Source: Larus michahellis (lineage: Eukaryota > Chordata > Aves > Charadriiformes > Laridae). Taken from it: a DNA stretch of 64,000 nucleotides. Position numbers and translations under genes: made by a program. The notes beneath the pieces were generated by a model. It ran no database searches. It was not told the origin of the DNA and was given only the letters and a program-made list of their open reading frames with translations. Location: NCBI RefSeq assembly GCF_964199755.1, contig NC_133901.1, forward strand, positions 24,647,583 to 24,711,582. The letters run 5' to 3'. Below, in pieces: positions 14,253-26,300 of this stretch (positions are counted from its first letter, which is position 1; each line of letters starts with the position of its first letter).

Positions 14253-16361
14253 TGCTGTTGAGGGAATAAAAATCATCCTGTTGAAAAATGCCTACCAATC
14301 TAAACATGCATATGGTTACAGTTAAGATGACCTCTAAAAATCTGAGGCTTTCATTTAGTAACTCTTATTTATATAGAATATGAATATAAACGATGAAAAG
14401 GATATCATTCTGGGTTCAACAAAAGGCAAAATAATATGAAGAGGAATGCCGGAATACATAGGTTTGCATTGGTAGGTTTGAGTAAAATTATCAAGTAAAA
14501 TTATCCTGATCGAGGTCTAATTTCTGGCTACCTGAAATCTCCGTCCAGCAGCATTCTTTCCAACATACTATCCAAATATGTTGAATAACTATGTTTCTTA
14601 ACAATTTAATATTTGCAAGTCAATCTTTAATCCAGATTTTATTTTCCTTTTTTTGGCTTTTTTTTTTTGGTCAATTTGTATCATGTCTCCTTTTTCTCTG
14701 AAAGATCCCATGTAAATAGGAGGACATTAGGACGTTGACAGCCTTAGGCATTGGATGGCAGTGTGTAACTGGAGGTAGCTACACAAGAAAGAAAGGCTGA
14801 CCCTGTGCTCTTCATTCTCCAAGCAAAGGGGGGCAACCTGTGAAGGCCATGCAAACCAGCAGCTTGTGCTGTGCTTCTTGTTTCATAGGTAGGCAGGGAG
14901 AGCCGATTTGTAATAAACCAATGTTCTACCCAGTTGGAGAGTATGTTGGGCTGTGTTGTCAATATAATACAGAAGTGCGATACCTTTCTTGGTTTAATAA
15001 TCTCCATCAGTGATGTCACCACTTATAACTTTGAAATCAGGAGATGCTTCATTGATTAATGTAGTGAGGCAGCGCTACACCAGTTTGTGGCTGACCACAG
15101 CCAATTTATTTTATATTACAGCTGTTTTCACAGTAGGGTAGGTGCAGTCCACATCAGCAGTACTGTATGCGTTCATTCCTTGGGCATTCCTTAGCAAAGC
15201 TCCAGGAAATTTGTCTGACTCTCCTTGGCACAATCCCCCAGCAGACGGCAGCTGCTGGTATGCCCTGTTGCCTCTTCTCTCATGTGCTGGTGACCTGTGT
15301 GATTGCTTCACTTGTATTTTCTCTTGTTTTCAGATTGTGAAGGATTCAAAGAAAACTGATGCAGCCAGAAAGGGGAAGAAATTATTTTCTAGCAGAAATT
15401 CAGATTAAACATTACTGATCTCCTTTATTATTAACCAAATTCTGATTCCGTTATTACAATCTTACACAGACCTGTGAAGGATCCTGTTGTCGCAGGCATT
15501 GTACAAACACCTAGTTACGGGGCAGTCCCTGCACTGGGAAGTTTTGTAACAGAATTAATCAGGACGTCCGAAGGTACAGTCTTGCCCAAGGGCGTCCAGC
15601 AGGTCCATGGTAAAACCAGTTGTTGAATTCAGGAGTTCAGTTTCCCCTTCCAGTGTCTTGTCCAGTGGGTAATAGTACAGTTCTGTTGATATGCATGGGT
15701 TTTTTGGGGAGAAGCAGCTGCATAAAGCAGATCTGAATATAATTATTATAAGCAAATAATAACCTATTCTTAATACAGGAATATTTTTCTTGCTCTGAAG
15801 CAAAAACACTAAACCAGAAGCAACTAAACAAGAAGGGAGAACATACACAAAGTGTAGGACAACTTTGAAAATACTAATGTAAGGTGGATTTTTGTCACTT
15901 CTGGTTTATAAAGCAAAAGCAAAGACAAAATTTGTACTTTCTGGTAGGCACAGCACCACCTGTAGCACACTGTGCTCTCTACAGCCAAGTGCTGCTCAGA
16001 CTTGGCACAGGCAGGTGGGTGTTGCCACACGCTTACCTTGTGTGTACCAATGGCACGTGTGCAGTGGAAAATGGCAAATGCTATTATAAGCTTGTGTATT
16101 GAGACAATTGCATGAAGCTTCTTGACAAACTTGCACCTACTAACAAGGGCCTGAATCATCCTGTCATAGTAAAGCTTCAATAAGAGGAAATGGGCGAGGA
16201 TATGGCACAGGGGTTTATCAGCCCTTGCGAAGGTGCCCTCTGTTTTGTGTTCCTTTTTTATGGAGTTGGGTAGAGTAGGTAGATTCACACTGAGACTGCC
16301 ATCTTTGTGCCCAGTAAAAGCCTTTATTTGACTCTTTGACAGTGTCATGAAACAACAGGCT

Positions 16362-16684
16362 TGTCAGGAGGTTGTAGAGAGATGGGGGTTGGTCTCTTCT
16401 CCCAAGTAACAGGCGATAGGACAAGAGGAAATGGCCTCAAGTTGTGCCAGGGGAGGTTTAGACTGGATATTAGGAAAAATTTTTACACTGAAAAGGGTTA
16501 TTAAGCATCGGAACAGGCTGCCCAGGGAAGTGGTTGAGGCACCATCCCTGGAGATATTTAAGAGACAGGTAGACATGGTGCTTAGAGATATAGTTTAGAT
16601 TAGTGATGGTTTTTGTTACGTTGATGGTTGGACTAGTTGATCTGAAAGGTCTCTTCCAAACTAGGCAATTCTATGATTTTATGA
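16362..16684 (+). mobile_element. CR1 LINE fragment, 5'-truncated, plus orientation
   Basis: The sequence carries hallmarks of the 3' part of chicken-repeat-1 elements: ggttggtctcttctcccaag, then ggacaagaggaaatggcctc, the phrase caggctgcccagggaagtgg, and a 3' end with ggactagttgatctgaaagg and ctatgattttatga. CR1 copies in birds are nearly always truncated at the 5' end and end in a short ATTCTATG-like repeat rather than poly(A), as here. The 5' boundary is approximate. The copy is diverged and encodes nothing intact. It lies about 530 nt before the first PLS1 coding exon. Confidence 0.93.
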
Positions 16685-16886
16685 CTCCTGCAGCAGCTGT
16701 GGAAAGGCTCATCGGTGTTCACCCACTGACTGTAGATAAGTGCTTGAGAGTGTCCCAGTGAGGTTTACTACTGTGCAAGTGTTGGATTGGTCAGTCCTTT
16801 GCGGGACTAGATCCTAGCACTAACCACCAATTGGCAACGATACTGCATTGCACTTAGAAATTTTTTTTTAAACTGTTCATTGAAAT

Positions 16887-16943
16887 GATGATTTTAATGT
16901 CGGAAAATTTTAATTTTAAGCCGATGATTTTAATGTTGGAAAA
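16887..16943. repeat. Imperfect direct repeat of a 21-nt unit
   Basis: gatgattttaatgtcggaaa at 16887 recurs as gatgattttaatgttggaaa at 16923, with one C/T difference. A third weaker T/A-rich echo lies between them. Non-coding. Confidence 0.7.
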
Positions 16944-17216
16944 GCACTCACGCAATGGAGCTAGATTGTTGGTCAGTGCTTATTCTATGCAAATGAAAAC
17001 ATCAGGTGTATGAAAACAGGTGCTGCTATTGTGAATTCTCAGTCACTGTTACAATGAAAAGAATTGCTGGGTGTTTGATATACGTTAAAGTGTTCTTTGT
17101 AATGTTTTAAGCATGCCAAGCCTGGAAATGTCATACAGGTCCTGTACCTGATATTGAAAAGATCAGTAACTTGTATGTGCTTGGAATTAAAGCCTTATAT
17201 GTTTCCTGTTTATTAG

Positions 17217-17255
17217 GTGTAAGCAATTGAGGACAACACTTCTTGCTGTCCAAAG
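17217..17255 (+). other. PLS1: PLS1 5' UTR part of first coding exon
   Basis: The exon appears to begin after the acceptor ttcctgtttattag. An in-frame TAA at 17220-17222 precedes the ATG with no other ATG between them, which fixes the start codon. The first exon bases read gtgtaag, so the acceptor AG is followed at once by a donor-like GTGTAAG. A second AG directly before the ATG (17254-17255) could also serve as acceptor, so the UTR boundary is less certain than the coding part. Confidence 0.65.
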
Positions 17256-17325
17256 ATGGAAAACAACATAACTACTATCTCTCGTGAAGAGCTTGAAGAA
17301 CTAAGAGAAGCATTCAGTAAAATAG
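17256..17325 (+). CDS. PLS1: PLS1 coding exon 1 (residues 1-23)
   Basis: Starts [20 protein letters not shown], the helix leading into the first EF hand. The donor is atag|gtatgt and the exon ends after the first base of codon 24. The 3.3-kb intron that follows is described separately. Confidence 0.95.
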
Positions 17326-20300
17326 GTATGTTTTAAATAAGAAAATAATAGGATGCCATTAACATTGCAAAGCCACGTAGGATTTGTGGAAGAAGTCTTT
17401 ATGGATCACTTTGTTGTGATAGGGCCATGTTCCTTCTACGTTGCCAGTAATATCTAAGAATATAAGAATGTTTATATGAACCCCTTTATTTTCATTGAAA
17501 CTATGTGCGTTTATTAATTTCTTTCAACTTCATCAATGAAAATAGATACATTTTCTTGCTGGGCAGTTGCATTATTTGTGCCATTGTATATGCAGCATGG
17601 TAGGCCTCAATATTCAGGTTTTTTTTAACTCCTTAAATATGAAAACAAAATTAATTGAACTTCTATTGTTAAATATATTTTCATGTTAGATTACTGACAC
17701 TTTGGGTTTGCTTTACTTGCATGTTTGGTGAATTTCTCTTTTTGTTTATTAGAGTGGATTTTATGTTTTAAGTAGAGCTAAACTTGGAGATTTTTTTGGA
17801 CTTGCTTTTGTAGCTAGCAGATGTTAATAAATAACTACAATTTTGTATGCTTGACAGGATGTTTGCAGATTAATCAGAGAATAAACAGAAAGAGCGAGAA
17901 ATTATATAGCAACTAACCCCTATTTCCAGATTATAATACAATACTGTTGTGAATGTTAAAGTTCACATTTGCTTCATTTCTTGTTTGCAGCACTTCTGAG
18001 GGTGGAAAGTGTAACTGGGGGAACAGGGTCACTTTAGGTAAAAAGTCTTAAATATTAGGAGTCTCCAGCTTTGTAAAGAGTATTGGATAGCTGTATGTTA
18101 GAAATCTGTAAGACCACGAGTAGTATGGAAAAGGTAAAGGGAGAGAGAATTATTCAGTTTCTGTCAATACAGGTATCACGTGATGCCCTGTAGAGAGACA
18201 GAAAGCTTAGAATAAAAAGAAGTAACTAATCTTCATGATAAATGGTAAAACCATAAACCCATTGACTTTGGTATGTTGTTGAGACCAAAAAAGAGTGGAA
18301 ATGCTAAAGGAATAAGGTTCATCCATGGAAGATAATTCATGAGTTGTTATTAAACAGTAGTCTTGATATAGTCTGTAGCTCAAGAAGTCTACAGCCTGCG
18401 GGAGCTGGAAAAACAGACCAAAGAAAAGAGTCCTGTGTACATGTAACTGGGAGGTGTTAGGATGGGTAGATAACTCACTGGTGGTGTCTGACAGTGTTTC
18501 TAGTTGTTTAGTTTTCACCGTCTGCATTCCTTCTTTTTCTCCCTTTCCCTTCTGCATGTTTCCACATTTCTGCTCGGAGAATCGTCTGTGTGGCTCCTAC
18601 TCACTGAAAAACATTTTCTTCCTTACTATATTGTGCTTTCTGTAAAACATAAAAATTAAGCATCATTTAGCTTTTTCTTATTCATTTTTACATTTTCAGT
18701 GTCTTTATGGATAAATTGCTTGCAGCTGTGTTGGTAAACTGAGAGAAAAGGCACGTATTTAACTCTCTGCTTGTCATCATGGAAACTTACCCTCAGTGAA
18801 AGATGAACCTCGAGAAATAAAATAGCTGGTAATCTGAGTGAACTTGTGAGCATGTCCTCTGCTTTTTAGACCATCCCTGTTATTGCGTGGGTTGTTAAAT
18901 GCCTGCAAGCCAGACAGTGGATGGATTAATACATACGCGGACATGAAGTTTGTCTGTGTAGTGATTTGTGAATTGTTGGTAGTATCAAAAACACAGATAC
19001 ATATGTTTTTTTTTAAACAGATGTTTTTAGCCTTTTGTCAGCAGTGAAAATCTGAAGCTGTATAGAAGCTACATAGTGTATATGGATTACAGGGAAATTA
19101 CTGTATAGCAATTAATTATGTGTAGAGATGAAAGCATGTTTCTCTGCTTGCTGTTCTATAATGTGATGTGTATTCATCCACTCTGGTATTACTGGCCGAG
19201 TTCTGATACTAGGGGCAATATGGAGAGAAGTCTTTTAACTAGTAAATGAAAAATACAAAAGTGGGAGCACCTTGACAAGTCAGAAAAGTGGCCACATCAT
19301 CTTGCTTCTGTTTCTGACTGACTGTGTAGAATTGGGAAAATACTATTAATTTGTATTTTTCAAGAGCTTTAGTATGATCATGAAAGAGACTGAAAGTTGT
19401 TGTCAAACATGGAAAATATTAGCATTAAATACATAAAATGATGGGCATTGTATCCAGCACTAGTTATGCTGGATATGATTTCTTGTGTTTGATTGAGCTT
19501 CATCTATACTGTATATGGACTATAGATTTTTCTGCTTTTAAAAGTACTTCTTCCCATTGCATAGACATTGTGCTACAGGTAAGGCTATTTTAATGCACAT
19601 TCCCAAATTCTGCTTGTATAGATATGTGTATACATATATAGGGAAATATGCATAGATATAAAAAAATTAGGAACGGTTAATGTGTTTTATTCATTTATGT
19701 ATGACATTGGATAAAAATATACCATAGATTTGTAAAATGGTGCTTTTTTATACTAAGACAAGAATTCATGACCGCTCTCTGCACACAGGTTGGCCTAAGG
19801 TGGAAGTAGAAAGGGTATTTTTATAATTTCTACTGTGCTGCTGCATTATTCATCATGAGTAACACAAATTATACTGAATTTGTCTTAATTGATTTTTATG
19901 TGACACAGCCATTCATTTCTTTCCACAATTGTGGAGCTATACCATACCTCGTATGGAAAAAAAATCATTCTAATACATTGCTGTACATGGATGTTCCTGA
20001 CGTGGTCTTGGGAGCTACGTGTAAGTGAAGGTAGCAGTACAAATAGCTCCCAAAAAAGCTAGTTAATAGATTAAGGAAGGTCACCTTCAATAAACAGATG
20101 CAGATCATCCCAGATTTGTTCTTCACAGGTAAGCCTAACCACATCAAAAATTTTGAAGAACAGAAAATGTCTGTCAGATACTAGGATAAGAAACAAAATG
20201 CAGAGTCAGGTAGAGTTCCTGTGTAAGTAGTTTTTCTTGTATAACTGTGCTCTTCTAATAACAGCTTGCATCAGATTTGAGTTCACTGATTGCAAATGGT

Positions 20301-23300
20301 ATAATATCAACAATAGGAATATAATAACTGATCTCCCTTTCACTTGAAGGTTTATAGAGAATTTTGTTGGGAGTCTTGTAAATTGCAAGTTTTAAGCTTT
20401 TTTTAAATTTGCCATCTTGCTATAGCTATGCTTTGAGGTTATAAGAGAGTTCCTGAGAAAAAACATAACAAGATGGCGCAACTTCTATCCAGTTGTGTGT
20501 CTAATCCACAAGTGTTGCTTCATGCTTACTTATCTATGTCAGAAGAAATACTTGTCTCCTACAGTTGTATTTCTCATACTTTATTTATTCTCAATGCTTA
20601 CTGTACTTGGTTCTTTACATAAGCATAAAAAAACCTTGTTGCTTTCATTTTACAGATATTGATAACAGCGGGTATGTCAGTGATTATGAGCTTCAAGACC
20701 TGTTTAAAGAAGCAAGTCTGCCCTTGCCTGGTTACAAAGTCCGGGAGATTGTAGAAAAAATCATTGCAGTGACAGACAGCAACAAGGACGGGAGAATCAA
20801 CTTTGAAGAGTTTGTCTCTGTAAGACATTCCCTTTGGATGTTTCTCTACTGTCTGATATCTGTTGAGAACTATGACAGAAAACTAAGCTAAGTCTTACAA
20901 CTAAGTACTGCTTTGATACAAATAAGTAATATTTTGAGAATGGGAGAGTTTTCTGTGACAATCTACAATATGCTATATAATTATTTTCCAGTTTCACTCT
21001 CCCATTTAATTTAGATCTCATTTGGGCAGCATGTGAGAGCACAATATTTTCAATCAGTCCTACTTTCTATTTTCTCAAAGATGAGGGCATGGATTACATA
21101 TTTTAGGAACTGTTGGGTCAGCCCTTGCCCTGCCAAAAGAGTAGATACCGGCCTCTGAATTCTCTTAGTGATAAACTAATGCCTGCACTACTGTGCTTCA
21201 TCTCTGTACTAAAGGCCTTTTTTTTTTTTTTTTTTTTAACTGGGAGTGGGGTACATTTTTTCACTTTTAATGAAGAAATTTGAAAGACTTATACTGTTTT
21301 TCAAGATGGATCACTGACTAGTTTATTTAAGAGAAGCAAAAACTTTTCAGGTTGTTGGTGTGTTGTATGCGTTTGGGGATGCTTAGTTTCTGCTTAGTAC
21401 TGCTTACAGCTTACAGTAAGTTATAGCTTAGTACTGCCGCTAACTGGAGCAGGTTGCCTGTTGAACTAGTTATTGGTCTTTCTTTCCAATATTCTAATTT
21501 GCAGTGGTTCATAGGTGAGATGCAAATATTTGCATCAAGGTATTGAACTGTATCTGTTACTTATACTATATTGTCAGTTTTGAGACCCCTACAGTATTTG
21601 GGCAAATTTAGGACATACCGGTATATCCAATGTGGCTTACATTGCAGGCAGGTGGAAAATGGTGTCAGCTTGCTTAAGGGTATGTGTAGCTGTCACGTTG
21701 TGACATTTTACCGTAAAGTATACAATGAAGGTAAGAGCAAGAAATCTGCTATTGTTGTTGAAAATGTGTGTATCTTTAGTTGTTTACTTCAGTTTACCGA
21801 AATATCTGTGGAAAAATTGGATTGTTGTGCATCTGCTTTTTTAGATAGCATGGCTTAATAAAGGTAGCACTTGAGGTACTTGCTGAGAAATAATATATTA
21901 GATATCCAGTATGCAAGTTTCATGAAGGGATTTAAAATAGTTTTACCCATACAGTAAATTTTTTTGCAGAACAGGAGTCAATGTAAATGTCCAAGGCTTG
22001 CAGTCAGGTTAATTATTGACTCTGGGGTAGTTACATGAGTTGTCACTTAGTTATTTGAAGGTACGCTCAATCACATAATGCTCTCTATTTTTCTTATTCC
22101 AGATAATTCAGGAATTGAAAAGCAAAGATGTTAGCAAATCTTTCCGAAAATCAATAAACAAAAAGCAAGGTATTACAGCAATTGGAGGAACATCAGCAAT
22201 ATCTAGTGAGGGGACACAGCACTCTTATTCAGGTAAGAAATAATTAAATACAAGCAAATTTTGCATGGAGGAAGACGCTATAAATTTGCACTAAAGCCAT
22301 AGAAAATAAACTACTGGAAAAAGCTGCTGTTGAAAGCAAATTAACATAGAGAAAGCATGTTGAGATGCTTGTACTACATACACAAATTGTTTGTGTACGT
22401 ACACTTACCACACAAGGTAAGTGTGGGTGGTAGTTTATTAAAATGTAGGCTGTTTGGTTGTTGGTTTAATGCTGCACTCAGAGGCAAGTTAGGCATCTTT
22501 GCCAGAGCAAAAAATGAAAGCAAGCACTGACAGCATGGGGGGGCAGGGGGGAACTAATGGTCCCTTTGGCATACTTCTAGTAATGCTAGTCAAGGTCTTG
22601 GCTTCATTACATGCTAATCTACTCTTATTCCTATATTCAGATAAAAATGAATCCTCATTTTCATTTCCAGTGTTAACTAAAATGAAAAAAAAAAAATCCA
22701 CATATCGTTTTTGGATGGAATGTCCACCTCAGCTGTCTCTGTGCCATTACAGAATTGTTCACTCCCCTCTAATTTTTGCATTGCCATCTCATACTTGAGA
22801 AGTTGCTTTTAATATTTGATCTCTGTTTCTTTCTCCCTCTCCCTGCTGCGTGTCATTTAAGTTGGTAATTGTGCCTAATTGCATTGCAGCTCTTGGTCAG
22901 AATGTTAACTACCTTGTAGGATCATATTTCAATAAGCAGTATTGCAGCTTTTTTGATTGACTCAAGTCTGGGATTTGCTGTGGTTCCAGAAGTGTGTTAA
23001 GATTCTATATATGAGGAAGATTCACTTCAGTTAGCTAAAGCTGGTGATACCCTCTCTCTGGGTATTACCCTTATAGCACCAGCTGCACTTGCTGTATCCC
23101 CAAAGCAGGGGATATGTTCCATCTCAAAGGATGCCTGCAGGGGGGACACCATCAGAGCTAATTGTTTAGACTCCCCTTCATTTTTGGTGGAGAGAAACTG
23201 ACGCCACTAGACTGTAATCCATCTGACCTGGCCATCTTGTTTATGACAAGATGAAGTGTGCACTAAAATTTCACGTTTCTTCCCACTGACAATGAAAGAA

Positions 23301-26300
23301 ATGTAATGAGTCAGGTGTCTTTTATGCTTCTTGAGGTAAGTGAAGGTGAATACCACCTGTACGGTCTGGGAATTTGGATATTGATACGTGATGGACTGTT
23401 GTCCCAATAAGCTTTCTTAGATACATAGTATTAAATTCTACACTAAATATGAAAGAAAATTTAAAACTGAGATACTAAACTTTTTAAGTTTCTCAAAGCT
23501 AAATATAGCACAGTAATCCAGATGACAGTCTCAAAAATACTTCCAGTCTCTGAAGTCCTTGTAGAAGGCAGAATGAAATGGTACGTTTTAAACCAAGGGT
23601 GCATAGATTGAGATGTTGCATATTTCAGACCACTAATTTGCCTCTTTTCATTGTAGTTACTGAGAAACTGAAGTCAGCCATGATGACCCATTATCTTGCA
23701 ATGATTTTTATGTTGTCCTTCAGAAAATCACCAGATGTTTAGAGGGTGCTGTAGGAGAAAGATCAATCTGTACTTTTCACTTTTTGTGTGCTATCCCACG
23801 GGTCTGATTCTTTTCATAACTGGCCCCTGTGAAACTAAGGGTTTTTGTTGCAGATGAACCTCTTTGACCCAAGTCTGATGTTTAGTAGTATGTGTTCGTT
23901 AAAATGATAATAGATTATTTTAATGCTGTTTTTCTTTTCAGAGGAAGAAAAAGTTGCTTTTGTTAATTGGATAAATAAAGCTCTACAAGATGACCCAGAC
24001 TGTAAGCACCTCCTACCTATGAACCCATCAGATGCCAGTCTTTTTAAATCCCTTGCAGATGGCATTCTTCTTTGGTAAGTCCAGGGCTGCGAGAAAGAAA
24101 AGAAATTAATCTCAAAGGTTAAATGCTGATCACAGTGAACTGGAAAACTTCATAGGCTTTAACAATAGGACTCCACTCTTAAATATTTCAACCAATATGT
24201 AGGATGGAAAAAAAATCTGTTTGCCCGTAGAAATGTTATGTTTAGCAAATTTTTTATGTGACTCTGAGCGACTCTACATATATTATGAAGTGGGTTTCCA
24301 CTTCAGATCCATAATTACACACATGAGATATGTGCAGACTGTTTATAAAGGAGATAATTACACCGTTCATATATTCATCATCTGAAAATAATCAGAAATC
24401 TTTGCTATTTCAAGTATTTTTAAAAGTTACTACATCATAGGATGGAAGGAACAGAAATCAGAATTAAATTTGTGGCAAAACAGAGAGCATATAGTAGGTC
24501 TCTTGACTTTAGTTAGTTAAAGTTGACTAACAGTACATATTCACACACCATGGTAACAAGTGATTAGTTTATTAGTATTGATGTGAATTAGGCTTTCAGA
24601 TCCTTGTAGATGCAAGATACTGTAGAAATGCAGTGCAGAAATATATTGGCTATATTGCAAAGACTTTCACTAGAAACTATTTAACTGTCTTTAGTTTCCA
24701 GTTTTAATCTTCTCAAGACCTTTTTTTTCCACAGTACAGGCATGCCCTGTTACTTAAATATAAAACCCGGTTGCTCAAGTTTCTTACAATTATGTATTAT
24801 CTGGAGGTTTCTCAATGAATGTGCAATTATGTAACAGGGAGAGGAGTTTAGAGGATGAGGTGGTCTTTTTTTTTTTTAATCTTGTCAGAAATATTTACAG
24901 CTAATTTAAAGTGTTAGGAGTTTATAATCAAATAATGCATTTTCTGAGAAATGAAAGTTTGAGTAAACTCTGACTTTTCTTCCTTAGCAAAATGATCAAC
25001 TTTTCACAACCGGACACAATTGATGAAAGGGCTATTAATAAGAAGAAACTCACTCCTTTCACTATTTCTGTAAGTATTGCACAGTTAGGAACTTGCCACA
25101 AATGAAAAAGTAAAATATTTTTCTATAGCTTTGTTTTAATGACAGTTCTCCTGGTGGAGTGCAAAGAAAACAAAAAAAGGTGCTGTGTATTAAAAAATGT
25201 CAAAGCATGAAATCCTATTTTCTAATAAACTCTGCTGAATTCTCCTGTTTCTTAGATGATATACAGGAATACTTGCGTTTTTCGTGCTTTCCTTAGTTCT
25301 TTCCCTCTTCACTATTCTTATTTTGCTTTACTAAGACTTCTGAGTGGATGGCCGGGCTGTATTTTAGCAATGCAGAAAGTATCTGCATAGCTGTATACTA
25401 TATAGTAGGATGATGCATTTTCAATAGTGGAAAGTGGCTTGGACAGAAGATGGCAAGCTCTATTTTTAATTGTGTGTGAAGTCATGAAAATATTTGAGAG
25501 AAACAGTTTTTAAGACCTCAGTTTGGGTATAAGAAAACAAGTCTGGAAGAGAAAAGTAGATCTATAAGTTACCAGCCTAATGAGAAAAAAAAAAAATCCT
25601 GAATAGAAACATCGGTTAATTGGCAGATTTTTAATGTCAGCTGTTACATTAAAATATGAGAAGTTAAAACATACCATATTCTAAATCCTCCAAGTGGGTT
25701 TTGTAATACCTACTTATTTAAAGAAGATGAATCAGCAAAGATGATAATACATGTGTTGTCTCTGTAGATAGTTAAAATATGACACAAAAAAATAAAGAGT
25801 AATATTTGCAAGAGCTGCCAGGTATTTTTTCTTGGAATATTTCATCTGTGACAATCATTAGCTCTACTTTGAGTGTCAGGATGTTGAATTGCCATGATTT
25901 TCTTATGCTATCTGTTCAATTACAGTTTAACAATTGCTTGAATAAATGTATAAGATCCAAATGGGATTACAGTGATGTTAGTAGCCTCCTGCACAGGGCA
26001 GAATTCCATATGAGCATGTTTTTCCACAGGATCAAGCCCCTGATATTTTGAGCAATACTGTTTAATTTGTGTATGTGATTCAAGTTACAAAAAATACTTT
26101 GATTAGGGTATTCCTTGGCGATCCAAGCTGCTGAAGGTGGTCCATGATTTTTTGGTGGGTCCATATTAAACTCTGTGAATAACGTTTTCCATTAAATTTT
26201 GGTAAGATACATGGTGGTTCACAAAAAACTGTGTGCAGAGTGCCATTTTTCCCCTGGGAGCCATTGAACTAATGCATTATTTCCTCTAACTTCTGAAACT

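Larger units (their letters stand above)
1..17216. other. Non-coding sequence upstream of PLS1 coding exons (probable intron 1 or intergenic)
   Basis: AT-rich sequence with no recognisable exon of any gene. Open frames here are short, lack known motifs and are not flanked by splice sites that would join them. There is no CpG island, so the PLS1 promoter and first non-coding exon are probably further left. In human, PLS1 has a long first intron. Separately listed items inside are a 13-nt tandem repeat near 7.15 kb, twin hairpins near 10.77 kb, the long inverted repeat at 14119-14252 and a CR1 fragment at 16362-16684. I see nothing else I can name. Confidence 0.7.

Noticed and set aside
15824..16348. 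174-codon minus-strand open frame
   Set aside because: No family motif or transcript signal. It ends just before a CR1 fragment and overlaps open frames on the other strand; most likely chance.
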